From Ulva prolifera (Eukaryota > Chlorophyta > Ulvophyceae > Ulvales > Ulvaceae), in assembly GCA_023078555.1 (NCBI GenBank), contig CM041196.1, forward strand, positions 8,381,985 to 8,445,984: DNA of 64,000 nt, given 5' to 3'. Positions 1 to 11,806 of this stretch are shown piece by piece (position 1 is the stretch's first letter; each line of letters begins with the position of its first letter). A program made the position numbers and the translations under genes. The notes beneath the pieces are model-generated. The model was not told the DNA's origin and did not search any database. It saw only the letters and a list, made by a program, of their open reading frames with translations.

Positions 1-291
1 GACGTCGCGGCGGTGTCGGCGGTCGTCAACTACGACATGCCGCAGCACGCGCGCACGTATGCGCACCGCGCCGGCCGCACCGCCCGCGCCGGCCGCGGCG
101 GCCAGGTGTTCACCATCCTCCGCACGGAACACGCGGCGCCGTTCGCGGCGATGCTGCGCGCCGCCGGCCGGAGCAAGCCGCGGGCGCACCGCCTCGGGGC
201 GGACGTGTGGGCGGGCGCGCGGGAGGCAGCGGCGGCGGCGCTGGACGCCGTCCGCGCCGCAGAGGCGCCTGCCGCCGCGCCGCCGGGGTGA
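1..291 (+). CDS. DEAD-box ATP-dependent RNA helicase, C-terminal end (partial)
   Basis: The frame is open from base 1 and stops with TGA at 289-291, giving the last 96 residues; the 5' part lies outside the window. The peptide carries helicase motif VI (HRAGRTARAGRGG), the arginine-finger region of the second RecA-like domain of DEAD-box proteins. The flanks (VVNYDMPQ before it, and the F..ML..AG pattern after it) resemble DDX51/Dbp6 and plant RH1, which act in assembly of the large ribosomal subunit in the nucleolus. The DEAD-box assignment is firm from motif VI. The DDX51/Dbp6 subfamily is inferred from the flanking residues only. The short Ala/Pro-rich C-terminus is ordinary for this GC-rich genome. 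Confidence 0.85.
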   Translation, partial: DVAAVSAVVNYDMPQHARTYAHRAGRTARAGRGGQVFTILRTEHAAPFAAMLRAAGRSKPRAHRLGADVWAGAREAAAAALDAVRAAEAPAAAPPG

Positions 292-1919
292 CACCCCCCC
301 AGCGGCTCCGTGTCGGCCGGAGAGCCTTCATTGCGGGCTTGGCTTCGCTGCGACCCTCGGCCGTCGTGTGGCTGCTGACGTGCGTTCCAGCGTGTGCTGC
401 CACTCGCCTGCACCTGTGGCGCCGCTGCTCGGTGCATGTGTGCGGCAGCTAGCCCCGGATGCCAGCCTGCTGCATGCCATCCAAGCGAGGGGACGGGGTT
501 CAGCAGGGGCGTGCATGCATGGGAGGTGCCGTGGTCGGCATGCATGTACGCAGATGCTGTGCTGCGCCGAGTCATGGCGCAGGCGTGCGGTGCAGGGGTC
601 CCCGGCACAGCGGCGATCCTCCACAGCGCCGCTTCACAGGCTTCTGATCGGTCACGCAGCGGACAAGGCATCGCGCTGCGCTGGTGGACGTCGTGGAAGC
701 AGCTGCTGCAACGGTATCGGCATCAGCCATGCGGGCAGCCACTATGGGCTGTGGGTGCTCGCCGACCTGGTCGTTCACAAGATGTCACGAGTTGGCACCG
801 GCGACAGCGGAGGGGCGACAGCATGCAAAGGCACCATGTGTGAGAGGCCGTGAGATCCCGGTTCATGCCAGTGAAGTGTTTGAGCAGCAGTGCAAGGAGG
901 AATGATGCGCAACAGAGAGGCCGGTTATCACCCATAATTATGTCACTGTGCATGACATGATGCACCACACTGTGCTGGACAGTGCTCCACAACTCGGCGG
1001 TTTTACCGCTGAAATAGACGATTTTTTCTGAAAAAATCCGCAAATTTTTTGAAAACCCGGCGGTTTTTGCCGCTGAAAATGAGCCGTCAAAGCAAAATTA
1101 TTTAGACAAAGCGAGCACATCCCGCTGGAAGCTGTCCCTCAGCGATGCAGTACCGCTAGAGTTTGGAAAAGCGGGAATCCCTCCGGGGGAAAAGGGCTCT
1201 ATAGAGCACTGGTGTCCCCTCGTGACAACACCCTTGCACTCCGCGCATCACGGGTCTTGCGTTTTGTGAAGTGTAGCGGTGTGGAAGAGACAGGCGCCAG
1301 TGTATGTGAAATCTGTCAACAGCTTGCTGTACAACCTTCACCTGAAGTGGCTGCGCGGCTTGGCCTACGATTCGGATGTGGCCGCGCATCTGCATGCTGT
1401 ACAGGTATGCACCAGATGGGATGTTCTGTGTCGCCCTCCCCCCCAGCAATGCATGTGTTATTATGAATAGCCATTGCAACACGCAAGGGTGACAGATGTG
1501 TGGCCTTGTCCATAAAACGATGAAAATTCCAAGCCAGTGCGGACCTACAACAAAGTCCTACCCACGGCCCTGATCGGCACGAGCCACCCCCCCACCCCCC
1601 GCTCACACCGACTCTTCTCGCCTCGGCTGACCGCAACTAGACAAGGCCACAGTGGTGTGCTGCATTGCATCGGCGTGCGCGACAGCCGTGAAGGGTTCAG
1701 CCACGCCCAGACACACCCCCGGACGGCATCCCTGCAGAGCAGTGTGGCAGCTGACGAAACGGTGTGCCGAGGGGCCGTCCACATGATGGCGCCTGGCCAG
1801 GTACATGCAATCTCTCACTCCCAAAAAACAACCCCTACGAATGACGGGCCATGGCATTGCCAGGTACGCGCAATCTCTCCCACAGCCGCACTCCCCACGA
1901 ATCGTCGGCCATGACCCTG
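292..1919. other. Intergenic region between two convergent genes
   Basis: The stretch separates the helicase stop from the stop codon of the minus-strand phosphatase gene, so both 3' UTRs should lie here. I see no convincing exon: the open frames on both strands lack motifs and splice support. An AT-rich hairpin cluster at about 990-1090 is listed separately. Confidence 0.5.
990..1090. repeat. AT-rich cluster of inverted repeats
   Basis: Three short palindromic units lie side by side: a GCGG/CCGC stem with an A/T-rich loop at each end, and a 9-bp perfect inverted repeat (GATTTTTTC and GAAAAAATC around CT) near 1020-1040. The two outer units are near copies of each other. The base composition differs sharply from the GC-rich surroundings. 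Function is unknown: a transcription-terminating structure, a small transposon relic or an organelle-derived insert are all possible. Confidence 0.5.
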
Positions 1920-4696
1920 CTACTTCCCACCCTCCTTGCTCTCCCCATCGGCCCGCGCAGCCCCATTGCCGTTCCCGTTTTCCGAGGCCCCAGCTGCCTT
2001 CACCGATGCGCCGTTGCCGTTGGCGGCGGCGCCGTTTTTCGCCGCGCCGTTGCGGGAGCCGCCGATGGCCGACGCGCCGTCGATCAGGTCTTCGCCGGAG
2101 GTGAGCTCTGCGAGCTTCTCGGTGCCGTCTGATGTGGCTCGCAGCGCGGACATCGCGACCTCGCGGATCGCGTCCTTGAGGGCCCCGATCTCCTTCTCTG
2201 CCGCCTTGAGGCGCTTTGCCCGCTGATCCCTGCACGCAGCGGTGACACGCTCAGCTTCTATTTGCCACAGGAGGCTCACACGCGGTGGCCATCGTCCCGT
2301 CCCCGAGCCGTCCGGTTGCCTAAATGAAAAAGAAAAAGCGGCAGGTTCTGGGATGCAAGCGTGGTCAGGGGGGGGGGGGGGGGGAAGGCTCACTGAGACT
2401 CGAGCATGGCGGCGACGTTGGGCTTGAGGTCACGCAGGCGCTGGTTCTCGTCGGCCTGGCGGGCGGCCTGCGCGAGCGCGGCGCGTGCGTGCGCGCGCTC
2501 CTTCTCCGCCTTGTCCCGCAGCAGCCCCATCTCCGCCTGGATGTTCTGTACGCACCAGAGCTACGCATGAGAGAGTGCCACATTTGCACACAGTCAGCTG
2601 TGATGCAGCATGAAGTTGCCGGCAGTGCCACTGCGAGGCTGGCTGCATGGCAGTGCAGCTGCATTGTGCAGCAGGCATCCTGGGGGAAGCTGCATTGCCG
2701 TGTGAACTTGGTACTCAGCAGCTGCTCCACCGCAGGATGGGTGTGTAGAGCTCACACTCACAATAGCTGAACGTCTGCTTGGGGGTGCGCCAGGCCAGGG
2801 AGGGACGCAGAGCGCAAGGCAGGGCGCACCGCATACTCGTCCGGCGTCAAGCACACGGCCTCTGCATGACGAGACTCCTCGAGGTCGTTTAGGGACATCA
2901 TCATGCTGAGGTCGGCCTGGATCTGACGCTCAAACTGTTCCTTGATGAGCATCGCCTCGGCGTTCACCCAGTCAGCCAGCGAGTCGTTGCTGTCCCCTTT
3001 TCCACCGTTCTGCATGGCGGTGAAAGGTTTGCAGCTGCTGTGGCAGCAGGATGATGCGGCCGAGGCGTCCGCGGCAAGGCGCATGCGCTGGTGGTGGCGC
3101 GCGGGGCACACCTGCTTGCGCTGCTCATACAGGTGAGCAGCGGTGTTCAGAATCTCCTCGGTGCGGCCTTCCACGAGACGCGCACGTGATGTTTTCCAGC
3201 AGTCAATGTATGGATGAGCCTGCGGTCGTCTGGATTTTACGTATGATTCTGCATCATGTAGACTCCATCCCTGCGACACGCAAATCAGTTGGTCCCAGGC
3301 CATTGAGGGACGGCACCCAGAGGTAGCAGGCACAAAGAGTCTGTAGTGCAATTAAGACGATGTGAACGTTATCTCTCGGAGATAGGTGTCCCCAACGAGC
3401 TGAGTGTCGATGAAACAGCAGTGCGTTTTGGTCAGCGTGTGCAACTGATGTAGAACACGGGCTACAGAAGATGTTCAACAAGCAAAGGAGATGGTACCTG
3501 AACGAATGTTAAATATCCGACCACGGTGAGCGTTGCTCGATTGATCCCGGCGGTGCAGTGCACGTACACGCGTTTTCCCATCGCCACCAGAAGCGCGAGC
3601 TTACGAACCTGCACAGGTGTAACAAATCTGAGCTTCAATGACTGATGGCAAGTCTGTGTGTTCTGTGTCGAAACGCTGCAGGCGACCGGCTGCACTATTC
3701 AGCTGAGCTAGAGATCGTTGGGCACCCAGAATCACAGAGCCACGCACCGCCTCCGGAAGCATGAGCGCTTGATCGTGGTGATTAAAGTCCCAAATCGCCA
3801 CACGAGTTGTAGTGATGCCCACACATGATGCTTGAGCACAGAGCTTCTTGTAGTCAATTTTCAACGCGTCAAAGCAGCCATCGGACTGCAAAGCAACAAC
3901 AGCTTGAATATATTGTAGCCTTGAGAGCTGCTGAGCTCTACATAGGTTTGTGATGTCTTGCAGATGTTCGGGGGCATGGGGCGCCCAGCAATGTGATGTC
4001 GGCATGTATACCAAGCAGCAAGTTGACACCGCAGCGATTCATAAACAGCTTCCACGATGGTCATCACAAACGTGCACCAACATATCTATGAACGAGATTG
4101 AGGCCAGCCTGTGATAACGGCAGATGCATTGAAGCTACCCGTCCCTGCGGACTGCAAATAGACTGGGCGGAACACGCAAGAAACACAGCACGCACTTGGA
4201 GATTCAAAATCGCATCAATTCCGGCATCCTGGCGTAGCGTGACCTGCAGGAAATTCTCCGGCATCACCTTGCGCCGGCTGGGTGAAGCCCGCTTACACAA
4301 ATCCCGGAACAAAACCGTTTTAGCTCAGGCATGCGTGCCAAGCACAGATTGATCACAGCGGCGTACGATATCTTGAGTTGAACGAGGACAGCTTCCCACG
4401 ACAATGTTGTCGTTGATGGAGTTCCAGTTCAGCGTCCATTGCCATGAATCGATACTGCTGTCCTTACCGGATTCTTCCCAGCGCTTCTGGTTGGCTTCCT
4501 CTTCAGCTATAGTTATTGCCGATAGAGCTGCATAAGCTTTTGATACCCGACGAGGGTTGCTCAATTTGGCCAGCACCGGTACTGCCGCAGACGTTACACG
4601 AACGCCAGGCGTTGATGCAGCCCGGCATGAAATTCGATCAGGCGAACACGCCATACGTGTTTGGACGCTCATAGGTACTATGCCACGGCGATACAA
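1920..4696 (-). CDS. Dual-specificity phosphatase, phosphoglucan-phosphatase-like (SEX4/LSF2 type), with coiled-coil tail
   Basis: Eight exons in order: 4696-4367, 4243-4196, 3885-3748, 3608-3498, 3270-3112, 3009-2830, 2545-2394 and 2274-1920, with all phases consistent, giving 490 residues. The signature HCTAGINRAT (CX5R; Cys190, Arg196) and a WDF segment (Asp159, likely general acid) mark a dual-specificity phosphatase. The NIVVGSCPRSTQDI and AILNLQ stretches match the order seen in plant SEX4/LSF2 enzymes, which dephosphorylate starch phosphoglucan in plastids. The first 60 residues are Arg/Ser/Ala-rich and could be a plastid transit peptide. A second in-frame Met is at 4672. No carbohydrate-binding module is visible. 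After the catalytic domain come charged coiled-coil segments and an Asn/Gly/Ala-rich end. The family is clear; glucan as the substrate is inference. Confidence 0.78.
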
Positions 4697-6574
4697 AAAT
4701 ATTCAGAGGATACTGTGACGAGACTTGCGAATCCGGGCAAGTGCTGAAGATCTTACAGGACACGACTACTTGCGTAGCGAAACATGCCTGAGGCAACAGC
4801 TCCTGCTCTGCTGAGTATGTCCTGCTTCCGCACTGCAGCCGAAACGCCGAATTTGAAACTGTCAGGCGAGCAAACGCCGTTGAAGCGAGCTTGAAGGTGT
4901 GGCTACAAGTGAGTTCATCCCGTTCTCGTGATAGCGCTACATACAGCAGCGTCACGCACACCCACCTGCTGTAACAATGTGTTCCCGCAAAAGCCTCGGC
5001 GTCGAAGCCGCATCATGGGAACGCTAAGGGTGCGACACATGGCTGGATCTTGTAGCAGCTGCTTATGGATATTTCTCAATCAACCTAGATTCTCAATCAA
5101 CCTAGAGCCAGCTGTGTGCTGCAGCTACACAAGCTCGCGCAGGCACGATACGCAATTTGCGATTCGCAAGGGCTGCGGCGTTTGGGGATCCAGGAGACGC
5201 GCAGGTTACGGGTGCAGTCGTCTCGTCTCGACCACTGCGTTAGCCTCTCTTGGTGATGGAGCCGAGTTCGATGCAAAGTAGAGCACAACGCTGCCGATGC
5301 CCCGTCCCGTAAGCTGAATTGCGATTCATCGAGTCGCTCTATGTGCCTGCTGCATTGACGTCACAATCAGTTTTCTCGTCGTCCCCGACCCTTTTTATGT
5401 GTCTACCGTTGAATTGGAGACATGTTCCTGTGCTCAGAATCTCAGCGGGGCTCAGCTCGCGATCTGCTGTCATCGACCAGCACCTGTTTGTTGCTTCTTT
5501 GTTGACCGGCGCGGCGTGTCTGTCTAGCACGCCGGGCAGTCCTGCATGCGCTTGTGGCCCTCGTACCTGTTCGCGTGTGGCCAACAGTTGGCACCGACGG
5601 ATGCACGGACGCAGCATCCGACACAGGATTGCAACCCTTACAAAGCACCTTTCAGCTGCAGCCTTTTCCCTTCGCAGTATCACTGTGGACGACGCCACAT
5701 CTGCAATGGTCTCTGCGTCGCTGACTTTGTCTATGCGGTACATGATTGGTACTCATGACAGATTGATGAATGAACGAGCTCGGGGAACGTCGCAGGCCTA
5801 GGTCGCGGTGTCACTGGTTTAGCAATACGCACGTGCAGTGGACAAGTCTGGATCAGATCATGTAATGGTTAGTCAATGATCCGATGAGTATGTTTATGCT
5901 GCTTGGGGGCCTGCCACTGCTTCTTGTGGCTGGTGTACTCTTAATGGTCCGGCTGGTGTGGCTGGTGCTCAACTGTGAGTGAACAGAAGTGAAAGTTCAC
6001 TTGCTTGTCTATCGAAATGAGGGCAGGACATGATCGGCTGTACATGTGTTTCAGTGCAACAAGAGCCTCTCAAATGGTCCATTTGTCGCTGCTGTGGCCT
6101 TCTTTGCAGTCCACACCAGAGGAAGGTCACCATGGTGAAGGCAGTGCACTAGCGGCAAATCCACAGACAATTACGGCTGCAGTGTGTCAGACGTGTTGGT
6201 GAAGCATGTGCCAGCAGGCCTCGCATAAGAAAACTGTTTTGCCTGATGCGTGGGTTGCAGCTCTCTGATGGTTGTGGCTACAGATGTCTGGCTGCAGCAC
6301 ACAGCGATCTGAAGAGTGGCCGAGCACACAGTGAAATGCGGTGGAATCTCAGGTACCATGAAATTTGGAGGATTTCCCTCGATGCTTGTTAAGCAACACT
6401 GCGGTCAAATCTCATCCGGAACCGAGGCGTTGCGATCTGGCAAGGGCGAGCAACGCATAACGTATAGCGAAGAAGTGGGGTATAACACTGCACCTATCGA
6501 TTATACAGTCCGTCAGTGCTTAATGCTTGAAATGCCACGGCCTGGATAGGAGTGTTCATCTCCAAACTGAGGAG
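4697..6574. other. Intergenic region between divergent genes
   Basis: This stretch carries the promoters of the phosphatase (-) and GPN1 (+) genes. One candidate minus-strand exon starts with ATG at 5743 and reaches a good donor (GTAAGG) after about 34 codons, but I could not find a phase-consistent next exon, so no gene is called. The rest shows no recognisable coding or RNA feature. Confidence 0.4.
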
Positions 6575-8475
6575 ATGTCGGAAGCTGCAGCGCCCACGGC
6601 GCAGGGCACCGACGGAGGGCCTCCGCAGCCAACTGTGGCACTGATCATAGGTACGATTACACTAGCCTGGAGTTCCGGCAATGCAGGTGCACATGCAGTG
6701 TCTGGCATGCCTGGGGGAATCCAGGTAATATAATTCCTGGCTTGTCGCACCTCATGTGCGACGTTGTAGAGACGGTGTACTCGGCTTCAGCTGTGCAGGG
6801 ACACATATGCATGTACCTGTGCTGTAGGCATGGCAGGATCTGGCAAGACATCGCTGGTTCACCGTTTGGGCAAGCACTTGGAGACAACAAAGACGGAAAA
6901 CTACATCATCAACCTCGATCCGGCCGTCAAGTCACTGCCATACGAGCCCAACATAGACATCCGAGACACTGTGCGCACTCTGCGGCGCTCTGCAGGCCGT
7001 TCCAGCCATGGTCCTGCATGTTGCGCTGCCCGAGTTGGGTCGAGCAAACTGAAGGCAGCCTGCTGGTGCTCAGGTCAACTACAAGAACGTCATGAAGGAG
7101 TACAAGCTCGGTCCCAACGGCGCCATCCTGACCTCCTGCAACCTGTTCGCCACCCGCTTTGACCAGGTGATGAAGCTGGTCGAGAAGCCCCGGGACCCAC
7201 CTCTAGACACGATCGTGGTTGACACTGCCGGCCAGATCGAGATCTTCACGTGGTCTGCATCTGGTAACATCGTGACGGACGTCTTCGCGTCGTCCATGCC
7301 CACCGTCGTCGTCTACGTCGTCGACACGCCCCGCACCGCAAACCCGCAGACGTTCATGAGCAACATGATGCAGGCCTGCAGCATCCTCTACAAGACCCGG
7401 CTGCCCCTCATTCTGGTGCGGCCGCATCCGCCTGCTGCCACGCGACAGCTCAACGCGCATCACACCACCCTCCCTGCGTCATCCATGTGCCAGTCTGGCC
7501 CTCGGCAGCACAGCCGCGCCACGGCCACATGCGCGGCATATGTGGTCCCGTTAATTCGGAGTTGTCAATGTCCAATAGGATACGGCTCAGTAAATTCAGA
7601 TTTACTTTACTTTACATGCAGGCGTTCAACAAGGCGGACGTGGTGCGGCCCGACTTTGCCTTCAAGTGGATGAAGGACCTCGATGCGCTGCAAGACGCGC
7701 TGGATGCGACGGACACGTACGCGGGCACGCTCAGCCGCTCGCTCGCGCTCGTGCTGGAGGAGTTCTACCAGCACCTGCAGCACGTCGCGGTGTCGAGCAT
7801 CACCGGCGAGGGCATGGACGACCTCCTCGCGGTGCGCCCTCGCAGCCTTGGGTGAGTCTTGGACGTGTTGGGGGGGGGATGTGTGCGGCAGGGTGTACCC
7901 GCGGGGGTGGCACGCCGGGAGAGATGGGGCTCCCGCGCGCCAGGGTGCTTGGCGCAGTGGCTGCTGCCCCGTAGTGATACAACAATCCCAGGCTAGCGAT
8001 CCACACATCGCTGCTGCTGCTGTTCTGCCTGTCACATTGCTCTCCATGAGTGTACCCATGGCATCAGCTGTCACAGTGCAACAACCTCCTCAAACTGCAT
8101 GCATGACGGTTGCCGATTGGACATGACGTCACACATGAGGCACCAGGACGCGTTCCAGAGGGCGTGCTTGGTGAGCACCGGAGGGCGGGGGGGGGGGGGG
8201 GCGGCCACTGCTGCTCAACAAGCCGGGGCCTCGGGCCCCGGGTGTGCGACGCTGACACAGGCGGCATGCAGGCAATTCACAACAGCCGCACAGAGTACTA
8301 CGGCAGCTACCGGCCGGACCTCGAGGCGCGCAAGCAGCGCACGCGCGACGCGGAGGCGCAGCGGCGTGCTGAGGACATGGCACGCATCGAGCGGGACGTG
8401 CGCGCCGGGCAGCATGGCACCGTCGGGCCGCTGCTTGGTGACGACGAGGATGAGGGCGGCGCCGGCGGGGCGTGA
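6575..8475 (+). CDS. GPN1: GPN-loop GTPase 1 (GPN1/XAB1)
   Basis: Five exons (6575-6650, 6828-6970, 7074-7415, 7622-7831, 8272-8475) join in phase to 324 residues; human GPN1 has 374. Visible motifs are the P-loop GMAGSGKT (26-33), the family-defining GPN triad (86-88), the DTAGQ switch (123-127) and an NK.D guanine-specificity motif (190-193). The C-terminus is an Arg/Glu-rich helix followed by an acidic end, as in other GPN1 proteins. GPN GTPases assemble and import RNA polymerase II into the nucleus. The ATG at 6575 starts a short Ala/Pro-rich leader before the P-loop. Intron 3 holds a SINE-like copy whose tail runs straight into the acceptor of exon 4. TGTAA occurs at 8842, about 370 nt after the stop. 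Confidence 0.93.
7534..7617 (+). mobile_element. SINE-like repeat, 3' fragment (copy C)
   Basis: About 84 bp nearly identical to the copy at 62831-62916: both begin at the same CGGCATATGTGG point and differ at only a few bases. It lies in GPN1 intron 3. The TTTACTTTACTTTAC tail ends a few bases before the splice acceptor at 7621. Confidence 0.7.
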
Positions 8476-9593
8476 CCTTGTGCGCCTGAGGTGCCGCACT
8501 GCCGCAGCGCGCGGCCACGCCCGGGGGCTCTGGGGTCTGCTGCGGCGGGCGATCGTACGTCACTGCGGCGATCACAACTCACTACCAGCTGCCCCGCAGT
8601 GCAGGCTGGGCTGTACTCTCGAGGCGACTTGTCGACGAACCGCTGCACTTGCTTGGGCAACCTCTCAACCAATTGGCCCCTTCACGTAGCAGTGGCTACG
8701 GGGGGCAGACAGCGTGGTAGTGTACGGCGCCACATCAGTCTGACGTCGGTCACGGGCAGACAGGCGTGACTGATTGTGCGATCAGGGGGCTGTACTGCGT
8801 GCTCACTGCGGCTGGCACTGAAGAATGCATGAATTTGATTTTGTAATTTTTGCAGAGTCTCGCAACTGCCTCATCGGTCGTGAGCTCATGTTGCCACTTC
8901 AGTGATGACAAGAACACAGGTCGTCATTCATTGCACCGCAGCCTGGAGTGTGTGGAGTGAGCCACGGTGAGCAATCGCGGCAGAGTGCTGGCCACGATGG
9001 CATCAGGGGCAGAGTGGCCTCGTGACGTTGATCATATCGATTCACGTTGGCCTGGTCTTGCACAACATGCGGTGAAAGTGAAATGCTGCGACGAGCCGTG
9101 CACCGCGCCACGCTTTGGAGCATGAGATACTCTTAAAAGAACTGCCCAGTGTTTGCTGATATATTCAAGCTATGCAGCTGCAATTGTTCAGGGTTGGTTC
9201 GCCCTGCAGCATGGCCAATTAGGGGCATTATGAGCCCTGGTCGCAGGGCCAGAATTTGGCAACCGTCTCCGGAATGCCTGTTTGCGCTCACCGCGCCTAT
9301 GGTATGGCATCCATCCACCCCCGAGAATGGCGAAGGCGCCCAAGGCCGCATACCTCTGCATCGTGTGAGGGGCCAGCCGTTTTGATCAGCCTGTGTTCGT
9401 GGTCTGTCCACACTGCAGCCCCAACACAATGCACTCCGCAGCGACGTCCTTCGCACCCGACAACATCCAGCCATATCAGCATCACGATTTCTAAAGGATG
9501 GTTATCGGAGGACTCGGGGAAGGCAGCCGGTGTGCAGCGCTCTGCGGTGTGGCATCTGGATCGCGACACGCTGCACACCGCGCGTGGCCGAGG
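8476..9593. other. Intergenic region between convergent genes
   Basis: It holds the 3' UTR of GPN1 (TGTAA at 8842-8846 is a plausible poly(A) signal) and the 3' UTR of the minus-strand PH-domain gene. I see no further gene. Confidence 0.5.
8842..8846 (+). terminator. Putative TGTAA poly(A) signal of GPN1
   Basis: TGTAA is the usual polyadenylation signal in chlorophyte algae. This copy lies in a T-rich stretch about 370 nt after the GPN1 stop. The link to GPN1 is inferred from position. Confidence 0.4.
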
Positions 9594-11806
9594 TCACTGT
9601 GCGAGCTCCGCCGCGCTGCGCTTCTTCGCCGGCGACTGGATCTCCGTGCGGCCGCTCCACAGCGCCATCTGCTCCTTGAGGTCCACGATCCACAGCGTCG
9701 CCTCCGCGGCGTCCGCAGCACGCAGCACGAGCTTCGTGCTGCGCCCCGCCAGCCACTGGAACACGCTCTGCTGCCGCAGCAGCGCAAACGCGGCGCCGGC
9801 GACGCCGTCAAAGTCGAGCGCGCGCACGCCGACGGTCGCGACCGGCACGCACGCGTCGACGCTGGGCCCGCGCAGGAAGTGCAGCGCGCCGCGGCGCGTC
9901 AGCACGGCGTGGTAGGGCGCCCACTGCGCCGTGCTGAAGTGCCAGCGCTCGAGCGTGCCCTGGCGCACGATCTCGGAGGACGAGAAGAGGTCCCGCCCGA
10001 GCGAGTCGGCCGTCTCCTGCGCCTGCCGCTGCATGTTGGCCGCCGTCGCGCGGCCGTCCTCGACCGCCCGGGCCATCGGGTCCGTCAGCGACTCCCACTC
10101 GATCGTGTCCTTGAAGTCTGCACGACCGCCGGGCCTCAGTCCACCAACGGCCTGTGCTCGGTGCTCGAGTGGGCTGGCATGCGCACGCCGCCGCGCCGGC
10201 GCCGCTGCGCGCGAGACCCCCGGCGCGGACCCCGCCACTGGGGCACACCGGGTGTACACCCGCATTTCTCTGTGCTGCCCCATGACCCCTAACACACGCT
10301 TCAGGTGCGGCTGCAGGCCACCCACCCCCCGCGCCAGCGTCGGCAGGGTGCGGCCGCCGCGCAGTTGATGACACGGCAGCACGAGAGGGGGGGGCGCGCA
10401 CGGTGGAGCTGCTCGAGGGGCTTGAACATGCCGCCGGTGGGGATGCTGGAGCCGGGGGCGTACGTCTGCAGCAGCGCCGACACGAGGCGCGACCAGCACG
10501 CCATGCGGCTGCGCTCGAGGCGCTCCACCTGCTCGTTCGCCTGCATCACGACGCCGCGCTGTGTGCGCAGGTTGCCGAGGAGGTCGCGCTCCGCCGCCGT
10601 CAGCGCCGCGTGAGTCTCCCACGGGTCCGCCTCAAACGCGCCGACCGGCTGCCCCCGCTTCTGCACACCGCTCACACCACCCTGACTCCCGCCGTCGCAG
10701 CCCATCCGGACCGCCCGCAGCGCTTCCGCACAAGCACTCCTGCCTGCCGTCCCAGCTCGAAGAGCTGGACCCCACCCACATGCATGTGGCCCCATAACGG
10801 GAGGGCCGCACCTGCATCTCTTCGATGCGGTCCGCCTCGGTGCAGGCCGCCTCGTGTGCCGCCATGGCGCGCGCGAGGCCCCCCCGCCGTTTGCTGGCCA
10901 TGCCGTTGAGCACCGCGCACGCGCGCCCGAGCGCGTCGGCGGCGCTGCGGAACTTGGTCACCGCGCTCGCGATCTCCGAGGCTGCGCCACAGAGGCGCTC
11001 CGAGGCGGCGCGGCGCGGCTCGGACAGCGCGATCGGCAGGCCCGTCGCCACCGCAGCCACCTGGTGCAGCGGCGTCGGGTCGCCCTCGCAGTGCAGCGTC
11101 GGCGGCCGGTGCGCCGTGAGGATCTGCGCCGCCGCGCTCTCCGCGTCGGACAGCGTCTGCAGTCACACGCCGCCGCTCAGCGTGGTGCGCGGGGCGGGCG
11201 CGTCCACGGCAGGCTCCCTTCCCCGTGCGGGGGCTGTGTGTATGCATGGCGCGGTGAGGGGCGCACGCTGACAAACTCTGCCAGGTTCTCCAGCGCCATG
11301 CGGCCGGCTTGCAGCCGCGAGATGAGCAGTCTCGAGATGTCGGTGTTGATTTTGAACTCTGCGTCGGCGTCGGCCTGCATGGAGTCCAGGACGCTGCGGT
11401 CGCGGATGAGGGCGACGGCGCCGCGGCCGATGCGGTGGTCGTGGCTGCGGGGGGTCGTGTGGGCGCTGGGCTTGCCCGGTGATGGCACTAGCAGCCCGGC
11501 TAGGCCCCCCGTCGGTGCGGACACCGAGACTGTGGTCACTGGCCCTGGTTCCTCGTGCTCGGGCTCGTTTGCGCCCGCCATCTCCTGCCATGCTGCTGCA
11601 GCAAGGTCTGGATTCCGAATGAGGTCCTGGATCTTGAACTGAGGCTCGTGAGCCCTCTCCGTTCGCATCCTCTCCTCCGTTCGCAGTTGTCGCTCCAGCT
11701 GTGCAGCGAACGCATCATCGTCTTCCGCCGAAGGGCGTCTCAACGCAGTTGGAGTGACCTTGGAGTGGAATGAAAACTCTCGCTCGAGGCTCTTCGAGGC
11801 TGTCAT
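9594..11806 (-). CDS. Helical (BAR-like) plus PH-domain protein
   Basis: Four exons (11806-11267, 11156-10812, 10660-10402, 10117-9594) join in phase to 555 residues from the ATG at 11806; the frame is open further upstream and an acceptor-like site lies near 11850, so a 5' exon may be missing. The first 130 residues are polar and disordered. Residues about 140-380 form long amphipathic helices with repeated E/R/Q heptads, resembling a BAR or AH-type membrane-bending domain. Residues about 434-535 read as a pleckstrin-homology domain (QGTLERWHF, a central HFLRG strand, and a final helix WIVDLKEQMALW with the invariant-type Trp). No ArfGAP or PX domain is seen. Such proteins bind phosphoinositide membranes in endocytic traffic. 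The PH call is fair; the BAR call is inference from pattern. Confidence 0.68.

Noticed and set aside
5339..5743. GINS PSF1-like gene on the minus strand
   Set aside because: The first exon (REKAAAERCF before a GTAAGG donor) briefly recalled PSF1, but no following exon matches and the phases do not join.
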